DNA from: a bacterium
GTDB lineage: Bacteria; Bacillota; Bacilli; Lactobacillales; Streptococcaceae
NCBI GenBank assembly: GCA_905221115.1
Contig: CAJNBX010000015.1
Location: forward strand, 1 to 45,180
Direction of reading: 5' to 3'
Length of the DNA: 45,180 nt
Shown: positions 15,405 through 23,798 of the stretch, in pieces
How the letters are laid out: every line of letters begins with the position of its first letter
Numbering within the stretch: the stretch's first letter is position 1
Translations under genes and position numbers: made by a program
The notes under the pieces: generated by a model
Databases searched by the model: none
Seen by the model: the letters and a program-made list of their open reading frames with translations, nothing else
Told to the model about the DNA's origin: nothing

Positions 15405-15426
15405 GCATTGAGAAAGGAGGTTTGAG

Positions 15427-15747
15427 ATGTATAACAAACCTATCAGACCATCATTGAGATCTAAGAAGTGGGAGAAGTTCCGTGATAGGATAATGCGTAA
15501 GCATGATTATCTTTGTCAAGAAAGTTTGCGTTACGGAATTTCTGTTCAAGCAGAAATGGTTCACCATATCTTTCCTGTATCTGAATATCCTGAACTTGAA
15601 TTCGTTGAATGGAATTGTTTGCCGTTGACGAATAAGAAACACAATACGTTTCATGATAGAGTGAACGATAGAGTAATCAATCAAGGATTGTATTGGCAGA
15701 AAAAAAGAAAAAAAGAATTTTTAAATTTTTTCAAAAATGAAAAATGA
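15427..15747 (+). CDS. HNH endonuclease
   Basis: The 106-residue protein has the HNH pattern MVHHIFPVSEYPELEFVEWN followed by CLPLTNKKHNTFHDR. His43-His44, the Asn of WNCL and the His of KKHNTFHD form the metal site. In HK97-type phages this small nuclease stands beside the terminase and works with it in cutting DNA at cos. Ribosome site GAAAGGAGG. Position here agrees. Confidence 0.9.
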   Translation: MYNKPIRPSLRSKKWEKFRDRIMRKHDYLCQESLRYGISVQAEMVHHIFPVSEYPELEFVEWNCLPLTNKKHNTFHDRVNDRVINQGLYWQKKRKKEFLNFFKNEK

Positions 15748-15757
15748 AAATTTTTAG

Positions 15758-15856
15758 TCCCCCCCTCTTTTTGAAAAATCATTTTGGCCAGTAGGGTACC
15801 GGTGAAGGGAACTTTTTCCAAGTCGGAGGCCTTCAAACAAAAAGGGGGTAAAAACT
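15758..15856 (+). other. Candidate cos/packaging region
   Basis: The 137-bp gap between HNH and small terminase holds a C-rich run (CCCCCCC, 15759-15765), GGTACCGGTGAAGGG (around 15796-15810), and further on AAAAAGGGGGTAAAAA. The C-run and G-run blocks are nearly inverted copies. This position and make-up fits a cos site recognised by the HNH nuclease and terminase, as in related cos phages. The nick sites cannot be read from sequence alone. Confidence 0.4.
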
Positions 15857-15884
15857 AAGCGATTTTGACGAAAGGAGGTAGTTT

Positions 15885-16277
15885 TTGGCTAAACCAATTA
15901 CAGCAAAGTCGATTAAGTCAAAAGTGGTCAAGCAGATGAAAGACTTGGGCACTTATCGTAAAGAATTCGAGATGATCATTGACATCTTTGCAGGTATGCT
16001 ATATCAGTATCAGAAACTTGCTCAAGATTATGCTGATATGGGTTATCCAGTAACAGACACCTACGTCAATAAGGCTGGTGCTGAGAATGAGCGCAAAGTT
16101 CCAATCTTGACAGCGATGGAAATTTTGAGGAAAGACATCCTCAGCTACTCTAATCAGCTGATGATGAATCCGAAGTCGCTCGGTGAGGTAGTAGAACAAG
16201 AAGGTGATTCAGTTCTTACTGAGGTCCTGAAGTTCAAGAACGAAATCAAGAAGAAGCGAGTGACTGGCAATGGGTAA
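15885..16277 (+). CDS. terS: Terminase small subunit (P27-type)
   Basis: The 130-residue protein recognises phage DNA for packaging. It fits the P27 small-terminase group: a helical N-terminus (SIKSKVVKQMKDLGTYRKEF), a long helical middle and a late segment (MMNPKSLGEVVEQ). The start is TTG, 6 bp behind AAAGGAGGTAG. It overlaps the large subunit gene by 8 nt. Confidence 0.85.
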   Translation: MAKPITAKSIKSKVVKQMKDLGTYRKEFEMIIDIFAGMLYQYQKLAQDYADMGYPVTDTYVNKAGAENERKVPILTAMEILRKDILSYSNQLMMNPKSLGEVVEQEGDSVLTEVLKFKNEIKKKRVTGNG

Positions 16278-18000
16278 TCTTGGCAAAGCGAAAGAGTATG
16301 CTCAGTACGTCATATCTCACAGAGAGGAACATTGTGAGGAGAACATTCTTGCAGCTGAACGTTTCTTGCGTGATCTTGAAAATCCTGAGTTTGAAATGGA
16401 TGAGGAAATCGTTGATTTTGTTGTTCACTTCATCGAGAATACGATAGTCCATCAGCAGGGTGATGACATGTTTGCGGTGTCTATCCGTAACAAGCCATTA
16501 CTCTTGCAACCGTGGCAACATTTTGTAGTTGTGAACCTGTTTGGGTTTTACTACAAGGGTAAAAATGAGCGTAGGTTCAAAGAAGCGCTTATCATGCTTG
16601 CTCGTAAGAATGGGAAGACATCGTTTACTGCTGCAATCGCACTTGCTTATCAGATATTAGACACAGATAGCGGTTCAAAATGCTACATCGTGGCTAACTC
16701 GGTCAAGCAAGCTATGGAAGCCTTTGGATTCTTAAAATTCAATGTGGAGCGATGGAATGACAAAAACATTCGTATCAAGGATAACAACCAGGAACACTCA
16801 ATCACTGCTAATTTTGGTATCGAGGGTTCTTTCTTTATCCAGGCACTGGCCAATGATGAAAGTCGTTTGGACTCATTGAACGGGAATGTTATCATCTTGG
16901 ATGAAGCTCACACGATGAGAAACAGTAAGAAGTACGGTCTTATGAAAAAAACAATGTCAGCATACCGAAACAGTATGCTTTTTGTTATCTCTACGGCTGG
17001 TGATATTCCTACTGGATTTCTTGCTAACCGTCTGAAATACTGCCAAAAGGTCCTTAAGCAACTAGTCAAGGATGATTCCTTGTTCATGTTTATCTGCAAA
17101 GCTGACCAGACGACTGATGGAGACGTGGGAGATTACCTGGACGAGAACGTTCTTAAAAAAGCAAATCCGTCGTGGGGTGTCACTGTATCGCTCAAAGCTC
17201 TGAAAGAAGAAGCAGAGCAAGCTATGAATGATCCTCAGACCAGAAATGAGTTCTTCAACAAGACTTTGAATGTCTTTACAAACTCAATGAACGCTTATTT
17301 CAATCCTGATGAGTTTATTGCTTCAGACAGTTGCTATGATTGGACCTTAGAGGAGTTGGCACGCTTACCTATCCAGTGGTATGGTGGAGCTGACTTGTCA
17401 AGGTTGCATGACTTGACCGCCGCCGCCCTTTATGGTGTTTACCATGACGGCGAGAAAGATGTTGATATTTGTATCACACATGCTTTCTTTCCTCGTGTCA
17501 ATGCTCAGAAGAAAGCCAATGATGACGGGATTCCACTATTTGGTTGGCAGTCTGATGGTTGGTTGACAATGAGTAATACTCCGACCGTTCTCTATGATGA
17601 TATTGTCAAATGGTTCATCAAGATGAGAGATAAAGGGTTCAAGATTGCTGCTGTCGGAATGGATAGGAAGTTTGGTCGTGAGTTTTTGGTCAAGATGAAA
17701 AAGGCTAAGTTCAAGATGATTGACCAGCCTCAGTTGTTCTATCTGAAATCTGAGGGCTTCAGGCGGATTGAGTTCAAAGTCAAGAATAAAGAGTTTTACT
17801 ATCTTCATTCGGATGCTTACGAATACTGTGTGAGCAACGTTAGAGCAATTGAAAAGGTGGATGATGCTGTGCAATATGAAAAATTAGACGGTGACGGTGG
17901 TACTGCAAGAATTGACTTGTTCGATGCCAGCGTTTTTGCTTGCATTCAGGCTCTTGCTAACCTTGGTAAGAATCAGAATGTCATGAGCTTCTTTGATTAG
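16270..18000 (+). CDS. terL: Terminase large subunit
   Basis: The packaging motor and nuclease, 576 residues. The ATPase part has Walker A ARKNGKTSF at about 111-119 and Walker B VIILDEAH at about 207-214, with the coupling STAGD at about 238. The nuclease part begins at GGADLSRLHDLTA (about 375) and contains GMDRKFGREF and a late Asp in ARIDLFDAS. Length and motifs fit the Terminase_1/HK97 group. It follows TerS with overlap. Confidence 0.96.
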   Translation: MGNLGKAKEYAQYVISHREEHCEENILAAERFLRDLENPEFEMDEEIVDFVVHFIENTIVHQQGDDMFAVSIRNKPLLLQPWQHFVVVNLFGFYYKGKNERRFKEALIMLARKNGKTSFTAAIALAYQILDTDSGSKCYIVANSVKQAMEAFGFLKFNVERWNDKNIRIKDNNQEHSITANFGIEGSFFIQALANDESRLDSLNGNVIILDEAHTMRNSKKYGLMKKTMSAYRNSMLFVISTAGDIPTGFLANRLKYCQKVLKQLVKDDSLFMFICKADQTTDGDVGDYLDENVLKKANPSWGVTVSLKALKEEAEQAMNDPQTRNEFFNKTLNVFTNSMNAYFNPDEFIASDSCYDWTLEELARLPIQWYGGADLSRLHDLTAAALYGVYHDGEKDVDICITHAFFPRVNAQKKANDDGIPLFGWQSDGWLTMSNTPTVLYDDIVKWFIKMRDKGFKIAAVGMDRKFGREFLVKMKKAKFKMIDQPQLFYLKSEGFRRIEFKVKNKEFYYLHSDAYEYCVSNVRAIEKVDDAVQYEKLDGDGGTARIDLFDASVFACIQALANLGKNQNVMSFFD

Positions 18001-18019
18001 AGAAAGGAGGTGAGAAAAG

Positions 18020-19222
18020 ATGGGGCTTTTAGATAGGTTTTTGAAACGTGGTAAGAGTCGAGGTGGAACGAATGTTATCACTCATTCAGATTTTGGGCTT
18101 TATATCGACGGTGATAGCTATGTGCCTTTGGCCCGCAATCCTGATGTGATTGCAGCAGTTAACAAGATTGCTGACATGGTATCAAATATGACCATTCATT
18201 TGATGGAGAATACCGACAAAGGAGACATTCGAATAAAAGACGGGCTAGCTCGCAAGATTGATGTAAACCCATGCGACAACATGACTCGTAAAACTTGGAT
18301 TTTCAAGATTGTGCGTGACCTGTTGTTGTTTGGTGACGGAAATTCGGTTCTTCATGTCGAGTATGATCCTGTGAATGATTATATTTTGAACCTGAGACCA
18401 TTCGGAATGAGTGAGGTCTCTTTCAAAAGTGATGATGTTGGTTATATCGTGAATTATCGTGGTATCGACTACAACCCAAGTGAAATCGTGCATTTTGTAA
18501 TCAATCCAGATCCAGATAATCCATTTATAGGGACTGGATACAGGCTTGCTCTGCGAGATATTGTTAGGAACTTAAACCTTGCTACTCAAATCAAAAAAGG
18601 TTTTATGAATGGCAAAAATGTTCCTAGCCTAATTGTTAAGGTTGATTCTTCAAGTGGAGAATTGGGCACGCAAGAAGGAAGAGACAAAGTTGCTAAGAAA
18701 TACTTAACAACAAGTCAAGCGGGTGAACCGTGGATTGTTCCAGATGCTCTGTTGAGTGTAGAACAGGTCAAGCCACTCAGTCTGAAAGATATTGCTATCA
18801 ATGAATCTGTTGAAATTGACAAGAAAACAGTTGCTGGACTTTTGGGAGTTCCAGCTTTTATTTTGGGAGTTGGTAGCTTTGATAAAGAAGAATACAACAA
18901 CTTTGTCAATACAACGGTCATGAGTATCGCTACGACAATCACTCAAACCTTAACTAGAGATTTACTAGTTTCAAACAATCGGTATTTTAAACTGAATGCT
19001 CGCTCGCTCTATTCTTACGACATTACAGAATTGTCATCAGTAGCACAACAGATGACTAATTCTATGGCAATGCGTAGAAATGAGTGGAGAGATTGGTTAG
19101 GAATGCCGCCTGATCCTGATATGGATGAGCTCCTTGCTCTTGAAAACTTTATTCCACAAGACAGACTTGGGGACCAGAAGAAACTGAAAGGGGGTGAGGA
19201 AGAGAATGAACAAACGGAATAG
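18020..19222 (+). CDS. Portal protein (HK97 family)
   Basis: The 400-residue portal forms the dodecameric DNA gate at one capsid vertex. HK97-type features are NPDVIAAVNKIADMVSNM near the start, the DLLLFGDGNSVLHVEYD and PFIGTGYRLALRDI blocks and the late MRRNEWRDWLGMPPDPDMDE. Length is typical. AGAAAGGAGGTGAG gives the ribosome site. It overlaps the protease start. Confidence 0.95.
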   Translation: MGLLDRFLKRGKSRGGTNVITHSDFGLYIDGDSYVPLARNPDVIAAVNKIADMVSNMTIHLMENTDKGDIRIKDGLARKIDVNPCDNMTRKTWIFKIVRDLLLFGDGNSVLHVEYDPVNDYILNLRPFGMSEVSFKSDDVGYIVNYRGIDYNPSEIVHFVINPDPDNPFIGTGYRLALRDIVRNLNLATQIKKGFMNGKNVPSLIVKVDSSSGELGTQEGRDKVAKKYLTTSQAGEPWIVPDALLSVEQVKPLSLKDIAINESVEIDKKTVAGLLGVPAFILGVGSFDKEEYNNFVNTTVMSIATTITQTLTRDLLVSNNRYFKLNARSLYSYDITELSSVAQQMTNSMAMRRNEWRDWLGMPPDPDMDELLALENFIPQDRLGDQKKLKGGEEENEQTE

Positions 19223-19796
19223 TTATCGCACCGCTCAATTCAAGACACGAGAAGAAGCTGACACTGGTGATTTGATTTTGAGTGGCTACTTTATCAAGTT
19301 TGATGAAGTTACTGAATTGTGGCCTGGTTATTTTGAAGTGATTAAGCGTGATGGTGTTGAAAAAGCCATCAAAGGAGCTGACATCAGGGCATTATTTAAC
19401 CATGATGATAGTTTGGTGCTTGGTCGGACTGGTAACGGAACAGTCATTTTGGGAGTTGATGACATCGGACTTTATGGGGATATCATTATCAACAAAGATG
19501 ATCCGCAAGCTGTTGGGGCCTATGCTCGTGTTCAGCGTGGCGATGTTGTTGGATGTAGTTTTGGCTTTATCCCAATCAAAATCAACACGGAAGAGCAAGC
19601 AGATGGTTCGTACCTGGACACTATCTTAGAATTAGAAATCTTTGAAGTGAGTCCATGTACTTTCCCAGCCTATCCACAAACGGAAATTGCTGCACGACAG
19701 AAAGACTTCGAAAGTCAACAGCGTGCCAATCGTGAAGCGCTGGACAAGCGCAAGAAAGAAATTAAGGAGAAATTTAACCTATGCACAAATCATTGA
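19206..19796 (+). CDS. Prohead protease (HK97 family)
   Basis: The 196-residue serine protease matures the capsid. Recognisable blocks are SGYFIKFDEVTELWPGYFEV, the catalytic His in RALFNHDDSLVLGRT, and the Ser in VVGCSFGFIPI, with FEVSPCTFPAYPQTE at the end. ATG 19206 is preferred over a GTG at 19194. It overlaps the portal and capsid genes. Confidence 0.93.
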   Translation: MNKRNSYRTAQFKTREEADTGDLILSGYFIKFDEVTELWPGYFEVIKRDGVEKAIKGADIRALFNHDDSLVLGRTGNGTVILGVDDIGLYGDIIINKDDPQAVGAYARVQRGDVVGCSFGFIPIKINTEEQADGSYLDTILELEIFEVSPCTFPAYPQTEIAARQKDFESQQRANREALDKRKKEIKEKFNLCTNH

Positions 19797-20953
19797 TTTT
19801 AGGCGCTCGTATGCGCAACAAAGCAGACAAAGTAGTAGAGCTTGAAGAATCAATCGAAGAATTGAACAAACGCTCTGAACTTGAAGCGAAAAAACTGGAT
19901 CAAGCTGGAACTGAAGAAGAAGTTTCAGCAGTTGAAAAGAACCTTGAACAAATCCAGAAAGAATTGGATGAAAAGGAAGCAGAAAAAGAACAACTTGAAA
20001 AAGAAATCGAAGATTTGAAAAATCAAGTTGAAGAACTAAATCGTAAAGCCCCGACTTACCCAAGTCACTCAAAATGTGGAGGACAGAAATTGGAACAACG
20101 TGACGCAATTGCTAAATACATTCGTACTGGTCAAACTCGTGACATCGTAGGCTTGAAAACTACTGATTCAGGAAGCGCAGCTTTAATCCCTACTGAAGTT
20201 TTGAAACCTCATTTTGTTAACAAAACACGCAACCCACTTTTGGATCTTGTGGAGCGAGTTAAAGTTAACAGTGGATCCGGTAAATATCCAGTTATCAAGA
20301 AAACAGATGGTGTAATGGTTTCAACAGATGAATTGAAAGCAAATCCAGAACTCGGAAAACCAGCAATCAGCGAGATTGATTATTCAATCAAGACTTACCG
20401 TGGATATGTCCCTGTGTCACAAGAAATGATTGACGACGCAGACTATGACATCATGTCCATTGTTGAAGACGAAGTGGTCAATCAAGGTGAAAACACTGAA
20501 TTGTCATTAGTTACAGCTGTTCTCAAAACAGCAACCCAAGCAGATGCAGCTGGATTTGATGGTATTAAAGACATCTACAACCAAAAGCTGAAATCAATTT
20601 ATAAAGCAAGCATCGTTGTAACTAAGTCAATGTTTGCTGCACTTGACAAGGTGAAGGACAAAGATGGGCGTTACATGCTTCAAACTGATGTAGCTTCACC
20701 TACTGGCTATTCCTTTGGTGGGAAAACAATCTACAAAGTAGATGACACAGTGTTTGGAAACGAAGGAGACATGAAATTCTTCATCGGAGATGTTACTGAG
20801 TTCGTCAAAGAGTTTGACCGTGCTCAAGTATCCGTCAAATGGGTGAATAATGACATTTACGGACAATTGCTCGGGCTTTTCATCCGTTTGGATATTAAGA
20901 AGGCAGATGAAGAAGCTGGATTCTTCGGAACATACACTGATGTTGTAGCTTAA
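19781..20953 (+). CDS. Major capsid protein (HK97 fold) with delta domain
   Basis: The 390-residue precursor has a charged coiled coil at residues 15-95 (VELEESIEELNKRSELEAKK), acting as a built-in scaffold removed by the protease. The shell domain begins around residue 105. Typical blocks are GLKTTDSGSAALIPTEVLKP, GYVPVSQEMIDDADYDI and the late VSVKWVNNDIYGQLLGLFIR. AAGGAG precedes the ATG, which overlaps the protease gene by 16 nt. Whether the shell is cross-linked cannot be told. Confidence 0.95.
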   Translation: MHKSLILGARMRNKADKVVELEESIEELNKRSELEAKKLDQAGTEEEVSAVEKNLEQIQKELDEKEAEKEQLEKEIEDLKNQVEELNRKAPTYPSHSKCGGQKLEQRDAIAKYIRTGQTRDIVGLKTTDSGSAALIPTEVLKPHFVNKTRNPLLDLVERVKVNSGSGKYPVIKKTDGVMVSTDELKANPELGKPAISEIDYSIKTYRGYVPVSQEMIDDADYDIMSIVEDEVVNQGENTELSLVTAVLKTATQADAAGFDGIKDIYNQKLKSIYKASIVVTKSMFAALDKVKDKDGRYMLQTDVASPTGYSFGGKTIYKVDDTVFGNEGDMKFFIGDVTEFVKEFDRAQVSVKWVNNDIYGQLLGLFIRLDIKKADEEAGFFGTYTDVVA

Positions 20954-20964
20954 GGAGGTAGTGT

Positions 20965-21255
20965 ATGAGCTATAAAGTAATCCGTCCTTTCAAGGACTTG
21001 TCTGATCCTGAAAATCATGACTATGCTGTTGGCGAGATCTTTCCTCGTGAAGGATATGAGCCCACAGATAACTTTACAAATGGCCTTTTGACTGGTGCTA
21101 ACACCGCTGGATCTATTTTCCTTGAAGTTTTGGGAGATGATGAACCTAAGAAGCCAGCGCCTGAAACAAAAGAAGTTAAGGAAGAGCCCGCAGTTGAGCA
21201 GGAAGAAACAGTTGAGAAAACTGCTGAAGAGCCTGCTAAGGAAGTTGAGGAGTAA
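20965..21255 (+). CDS. Small head protein with acidic tail
   Basis: The 96-residue product has a short folded part (YKVIRPFKDLSDPENHDYAV, GEIFPREGYEP) and a long Glu/Pro/Lys tail from residue 60 (KEEPAVEQEETVEKTAEEP). It lies between capsid and connector genes with a strong AAGGAGG site. Proteins with this layout often sit here in streptococcal phages. It may be a decoration or connector-assisting protein; that is inferred. Confidence 0.7.
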   Translation: MSYKVIRPFKDLSDPENHDYAVGEIFPREGYEPTDNFTNGLLTGANTAGSIFLEVLGDDEPKKPAPETKEVKEEPAVEQEETVEKTAEEPAKEVEE

Positions 21256-21257
21256 AC

Positions 21258-21539
21258 ATGGACGAAGGTCAGCTTTTGGAATTGCTGAAGCTTAAGCTGG
21301 GTATTTCAACCAGCTTAAGAGACAAGCCGTTAGTAAAAATCATTTCAAGTGTCATCACTGAATTGACCGATAACCTCGGTATCGAGCTTGTTGGTGAGCG
21401 TGCTGACCATGAAATGTTTATCGTTGACTATGCTGCTTATCGCTACGAGGGTGGGGTGGATATGCCACGTCACCTTCAGTGGCGACTGCATAATTTACAG
21501 ATAGCATCAAAGAAAGAAGTCAAGAATGTGGAATCATGA
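21258..21539 (+). CDS. Head-tail connector (adaptor)
   Basis: The 93-residue protein fits the gp6-like/Phage_connect_1 group: a helical start (QLLELLKLKLGISTSLRDKP), then a second helix block and IVDYAAYRYEGGV near the end. It should dock under the portal. It starts two bases after the previous stop and overlaps the next gene by 14 nt. Confidence 0.82.
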   Translation: MDEGQLLELLKLKLGISTSLRDKPLVKIISSVITELTDNLGIELVGERADHEMFIVDYAAYRYEGGVDMPRHLQWRLHNLQIASKKEVKNVES

Positions 21540-21825
21540 AATCACGCTGATCTCTAAAAAAGTTACGGGTAAGGATAAGCTACTACAACCAATCTCTCAA
21601 GATGTTGAAGTCACTCTGTTGTGTCGTAAAAAGAAGGTTACTCGCTCTGAATTTTATCAGGCGAATCAGGCAGGGCTTAAGCCGAGCTTGGTCGTAGAGA
21701 TTCGAAATTTTGAGTACGAGAATCAAGAACTTGCGAAATTTGAAGGCAAGCAATATCGTATCTTGAAAACCTATCTTATCGATCCTGAAATCTTAGAGTT
21801 GACTTTGTCAGAGGTGTTGAAATGA
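21526..21825 (+). CDS. Head closure protein
   Basis: The 99-residue protein has the beta-rich pattern of head-tail stopper proteins (ITLISKKVTGKDKLLQPISQ, CRKKKVTRSEFYQANQAG, FEGKQYRILKTYLID). It seals the portal channel after packaging. Order in the operon (adaptor, stopper, gp10-like, terminator) supports the call. Overlaps both neighbours. Confidence 0.82.
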   Translation: MWNHEITLISKKVTGKDKLLQPISQDVEVTLLCRKKKVTRSEFYQANQAGLKPSLVVEIRNFEYENQELAKFEGKQYRILKTYLIDPEILELTLSEVLK

Positions 21826-22181
21826 GCTTAACAAGTGATTTAGCGAATGAAATTGCAAAGGCAATGGCAGAGTACTCTGCTGAGGTAGAAGATAAGATTG
21901 ACCTGATTGCTGAGGACGTTGTAAATGAAGCCGTTACGGAATTAAAAGCGACTAGTCCAAAACGTTATGGAAAGTATGCTAGAAATTGGCGATTCAAGAA
22001 AAATGCTAAGGGGTCATACGTCATCTACAACGCGGCTCCAACCTATCGTTTAACTCACTTACTAGAAAATGGGCATGTTTTGAGAAATGGCGGTCGTAGT
22101 CGGGCACTTCCACATATTAAACCTGTCGAGGAGAAAGTTAAAGAAAACTTTGAGAAGCGTATCAAGGAGATTGGGAAATGA
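21822..22181 (+). CDS. Tail completion protein (HK97 gp10-like)
   Basis: The 119-residue protein has the HK97 gp10 pattern: long N-terminal helix, then KATSPKRYGKYARNWRFKK and the THLLENGHVLRNGG block with HIKPVEEKV near the end. It overlaps both neighbours by 4 nt and is expected at the head-tail join. Confidence 0.88.
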   Translation: MSLTSDLANEIAKAMAEYSAEVEDKIDLIAEDVVNEAVTELKATSPKRYGKYARNWRFKKNAKGSYVIYNAAPTYRLTHLLENGHVLRNGGRSRALPHIKPVEEKVKENFEKRIKEIGK

Positions 22182-22501
22182 AGCTATCAGACTTTGCTGC
22201 TATTTTGGAACAGGTAAATTTGCCTGTCACTTATCGAGCGTTTAAAACTGGAAACGCTCCTGACTTACCTTACCTGGTCTATTATGAATCAAGCCCAGTC
22301 ATCAATGCAGCTGACAACACGGTTAATCATCAGATTAAGAGCGTGACAGTTGAGCTGGCTTTTGAGAGTAAGGATGAAGATTTGGAAGAACGTCTGGAAG
22401 AGCTGTGGACAACCCACGAGCTCTTTTTCGATGTTCAAGAAGAAACGTTTATCGAGACTGAAAGACTCTATGTCAAGTCTTATACGGTCTATCTATACTA
22501 A
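22178..22501 (+). CDS. Tail terminator protein
   Basis: The 107-residue protein caps the tail tube. Pattern: N-terminal helix, LPYLVYYESSPV, repeated beta strands (VTVELAFESKDEDLEERLEE) and a final ERLYVKSYTVYLY strand. Position directly before the major tail protein fits. Confidence 0.82.
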   Translation: MKLSDFAAILEQVNLPVTYRAFKTGNAPDLPYLVYYESSPVINAADNTVNHQIKSVTVELAFESKDEDLEERLEELWTTHELFFDVQEETFIETERLYVKSYTVYLY

Positions 22502-22512
22502 GGAGGAATGAC

Positions 22513-23091
22513 ATGACTCAAGAAAATAAAGTAACATTCGGTTTAAAAAATATTCACGTTGCGCCAATTAAATCAATTGGTGCTGATGGAGTGATTGCTT
22601 ACGATGAAATTTTCCGCTTTCCTGGAGCAATGGAATTGACATTGGATCCAAAGGGTGAATCAACACCAATCAAAGCAGATGACATCGATTATCACTTCAT
22701 GAATTCAAATGAAGGATATGAAGGTAAATTCAAAATCTCTCACATTATTGAAATGTTTGCGACTAAGATTTTGGGTGAAATCAAAGATGCTCAGACGGGT
22801 GTTTTGACTGAAAAAGCTGATGCAGAATTCACATCATTCGCCTTGATGTTTGAATTTTCAGGGGACAAGAACAAAACACGTCACGTTCTTTACTACTGTT
22901 CAGCTAGCCGTCCAGGAAATGGTTCAAAAACCAAGAACGGTACAAACGTCAATGAGCGTGAACTTGGCTTTAAAGCAAGTCCTCGTCCTCTGGATTCAGT
23001 TGTTAAACGTTCTATCACATCAGCTGATAATAAGGAAATTTATGACAACTGGTTCAAGAAAGTGTATGAACCTACTGCGGTTGCAGCTTAA
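22513..23091 (+). CDS. Major tail tube protein
   Basis: The 192-residue protein resembles the phi13-type major tail proteins: KVTFGLKNIHVAPIKSIGAD at the start, a PGAMELTLDPKGESTPIKAD block and a late LGFKASPRPLDSVVKR. It forms the tail tube around the tape measure. The strong ribosome site AAGGAGG fits a highly made product. Confidence 0.92.
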   Translation: MTQENKVTFGLKNIHVAPIKSIGADGVIAYDEIFRFPGAMELTLDPKGESTPIKADDIDYHFMNSNEGYEGKFKISHIIEMFATKILGEIKDAQTGVLTEKADAEFTSFALMFEFSGDKNKTRHVLYYCSASRPGNGSKTKNGTNVNERELGFKASPRPLDSVVKRSITSADNKEIYDNWFKKVYEPTAVAA

Positions 23092-23102
23092 GGAGAAGAT
23101 CT

Positions 23103-23522
23103 ATGCGTAAAATCGTTTTGGTTGGTGATCAGGAGTATGAGTTAGGCACAAACGGCTATACTCCTATCGCCTACAAGCAACAATTTGGGAAAGATTATTT
23201 TCAAGATTTGTTCTCAATGTTAAAAAATCAATCATTCATGAATGAATTGAACAAGCTGGAAACTGACAAAGAGTTGACGGCAACTGATATTGATGTTTCG
23301 ATGTTGTCAGATTTTGATATGACCTTTTTCAACCGTCTTTTTTGGACATTTGCTAAATCTGCAAATCCTCACATCAAGCCTTATGAACAATTCTTCATGG
23401 AAATGGAAGTCTTTCCGATTCAGGAAGTTGGGCCTGTGCTGATGGAAATGCTGAATGCGAGCATGACGACAAAAAAGCACCAGATGAGTCAGAATCAGCT
23501 AGCGAAGAAATCTTCACAGTAG
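23103..23522 (+). CDS. Tail assembly chaperone, short form (gpG-like)
   Basis: The 139-residue protein begins with a beta strand (KIVLVGDQEYELGTNGYTPI) and then the helical YKQQFGKDYFQDLFSMLKN. It lies between the tail tube and tape measure genes, where the gpG/gpGT chaperone is always found. Near the end a slippery A AAA AAG site (23471-23477) leads a fraction of ribosomes into the long form. The short form ends KHQMSQNQLAKKSSQ. Confidence 0.9.
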   Translation: MRKIVLVGDQEYELGTNGYTPIAYKQQFGKDYFQDLFSMLKNQSFMNELNKLETDKELTATDIDVSMLSDFDMTFFNRLFWTFAKSANPHIKPYEQFFMEMEVFPIQEVGPVLMEMLNASMTTKKHQMSQNQLAKKSSQ

Positions 23523-23686
23523 AATCCTATCTGTCTTGCTGTAAAGAAACGGGTCTGTCTATCGATGACCTAAAGCACATCTCAATCGGAATGGCTCTGG
23601 ATTATCAGACGGATTATGTGAATCTACGGAGCGAGGACAAAGGTGGCGAACGGAAAGCCACGCAAGCTGATTTTGACAGTTTTTAA
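23471..23686 (+). CDS. Tail assembly chaperone extension (gpT part by -1 frameshift)
   Basis: After a -1 shift at A AAA AAG (23471-23477) reading continues as KKAPDESESASEEIFTVESY, then GLSIDDLKHISIGMALDYQT and the end KATQADFDSF, stop at 23684-23686. The fusion from 23103 has 194 residues. This part has no start codon or ribosome site of its own, and its sequence is the usual gpT-like domain that binds the tape measure. The extension is therefore made only by frameshifting. Confidence 0.88.
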   Translation, partial: KKAPDESESASEEIFTVESYLSCCKETGLSIDDLKHISIGMALDYQTDYVNLRSEDKGGERKATQADFDSF

Positions 23687-23695
23687 AGAAAAATG

Positions 23696-23777
23696 AGTGC
23701 TGAGAGAGCAATTCTGATGCCAAGTTCATTGGTCTGACTGCATTATCAGTGGTAGAAGTTCTCTCAGTGCTTTTCTA
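23696..23777 (+). terminator. Large stem-loop before the tape measure gene
   Basis: AGTGCTGAGAGA (23696-23707) pairs with TCTCTCAGTGCT (23760-23771) at all 12 positions (two G-T), followed by TTTCTATTTTTT. The 52-nt loop has a further CTGAT/ATCAG pairing. It may attenuate transcription into the tape measure gene and so set the ratio of tail proteins. Confidence 0.65.
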
Positions 23778-23798
23778 TTTTTTGAGAAAGGAGGAAAT

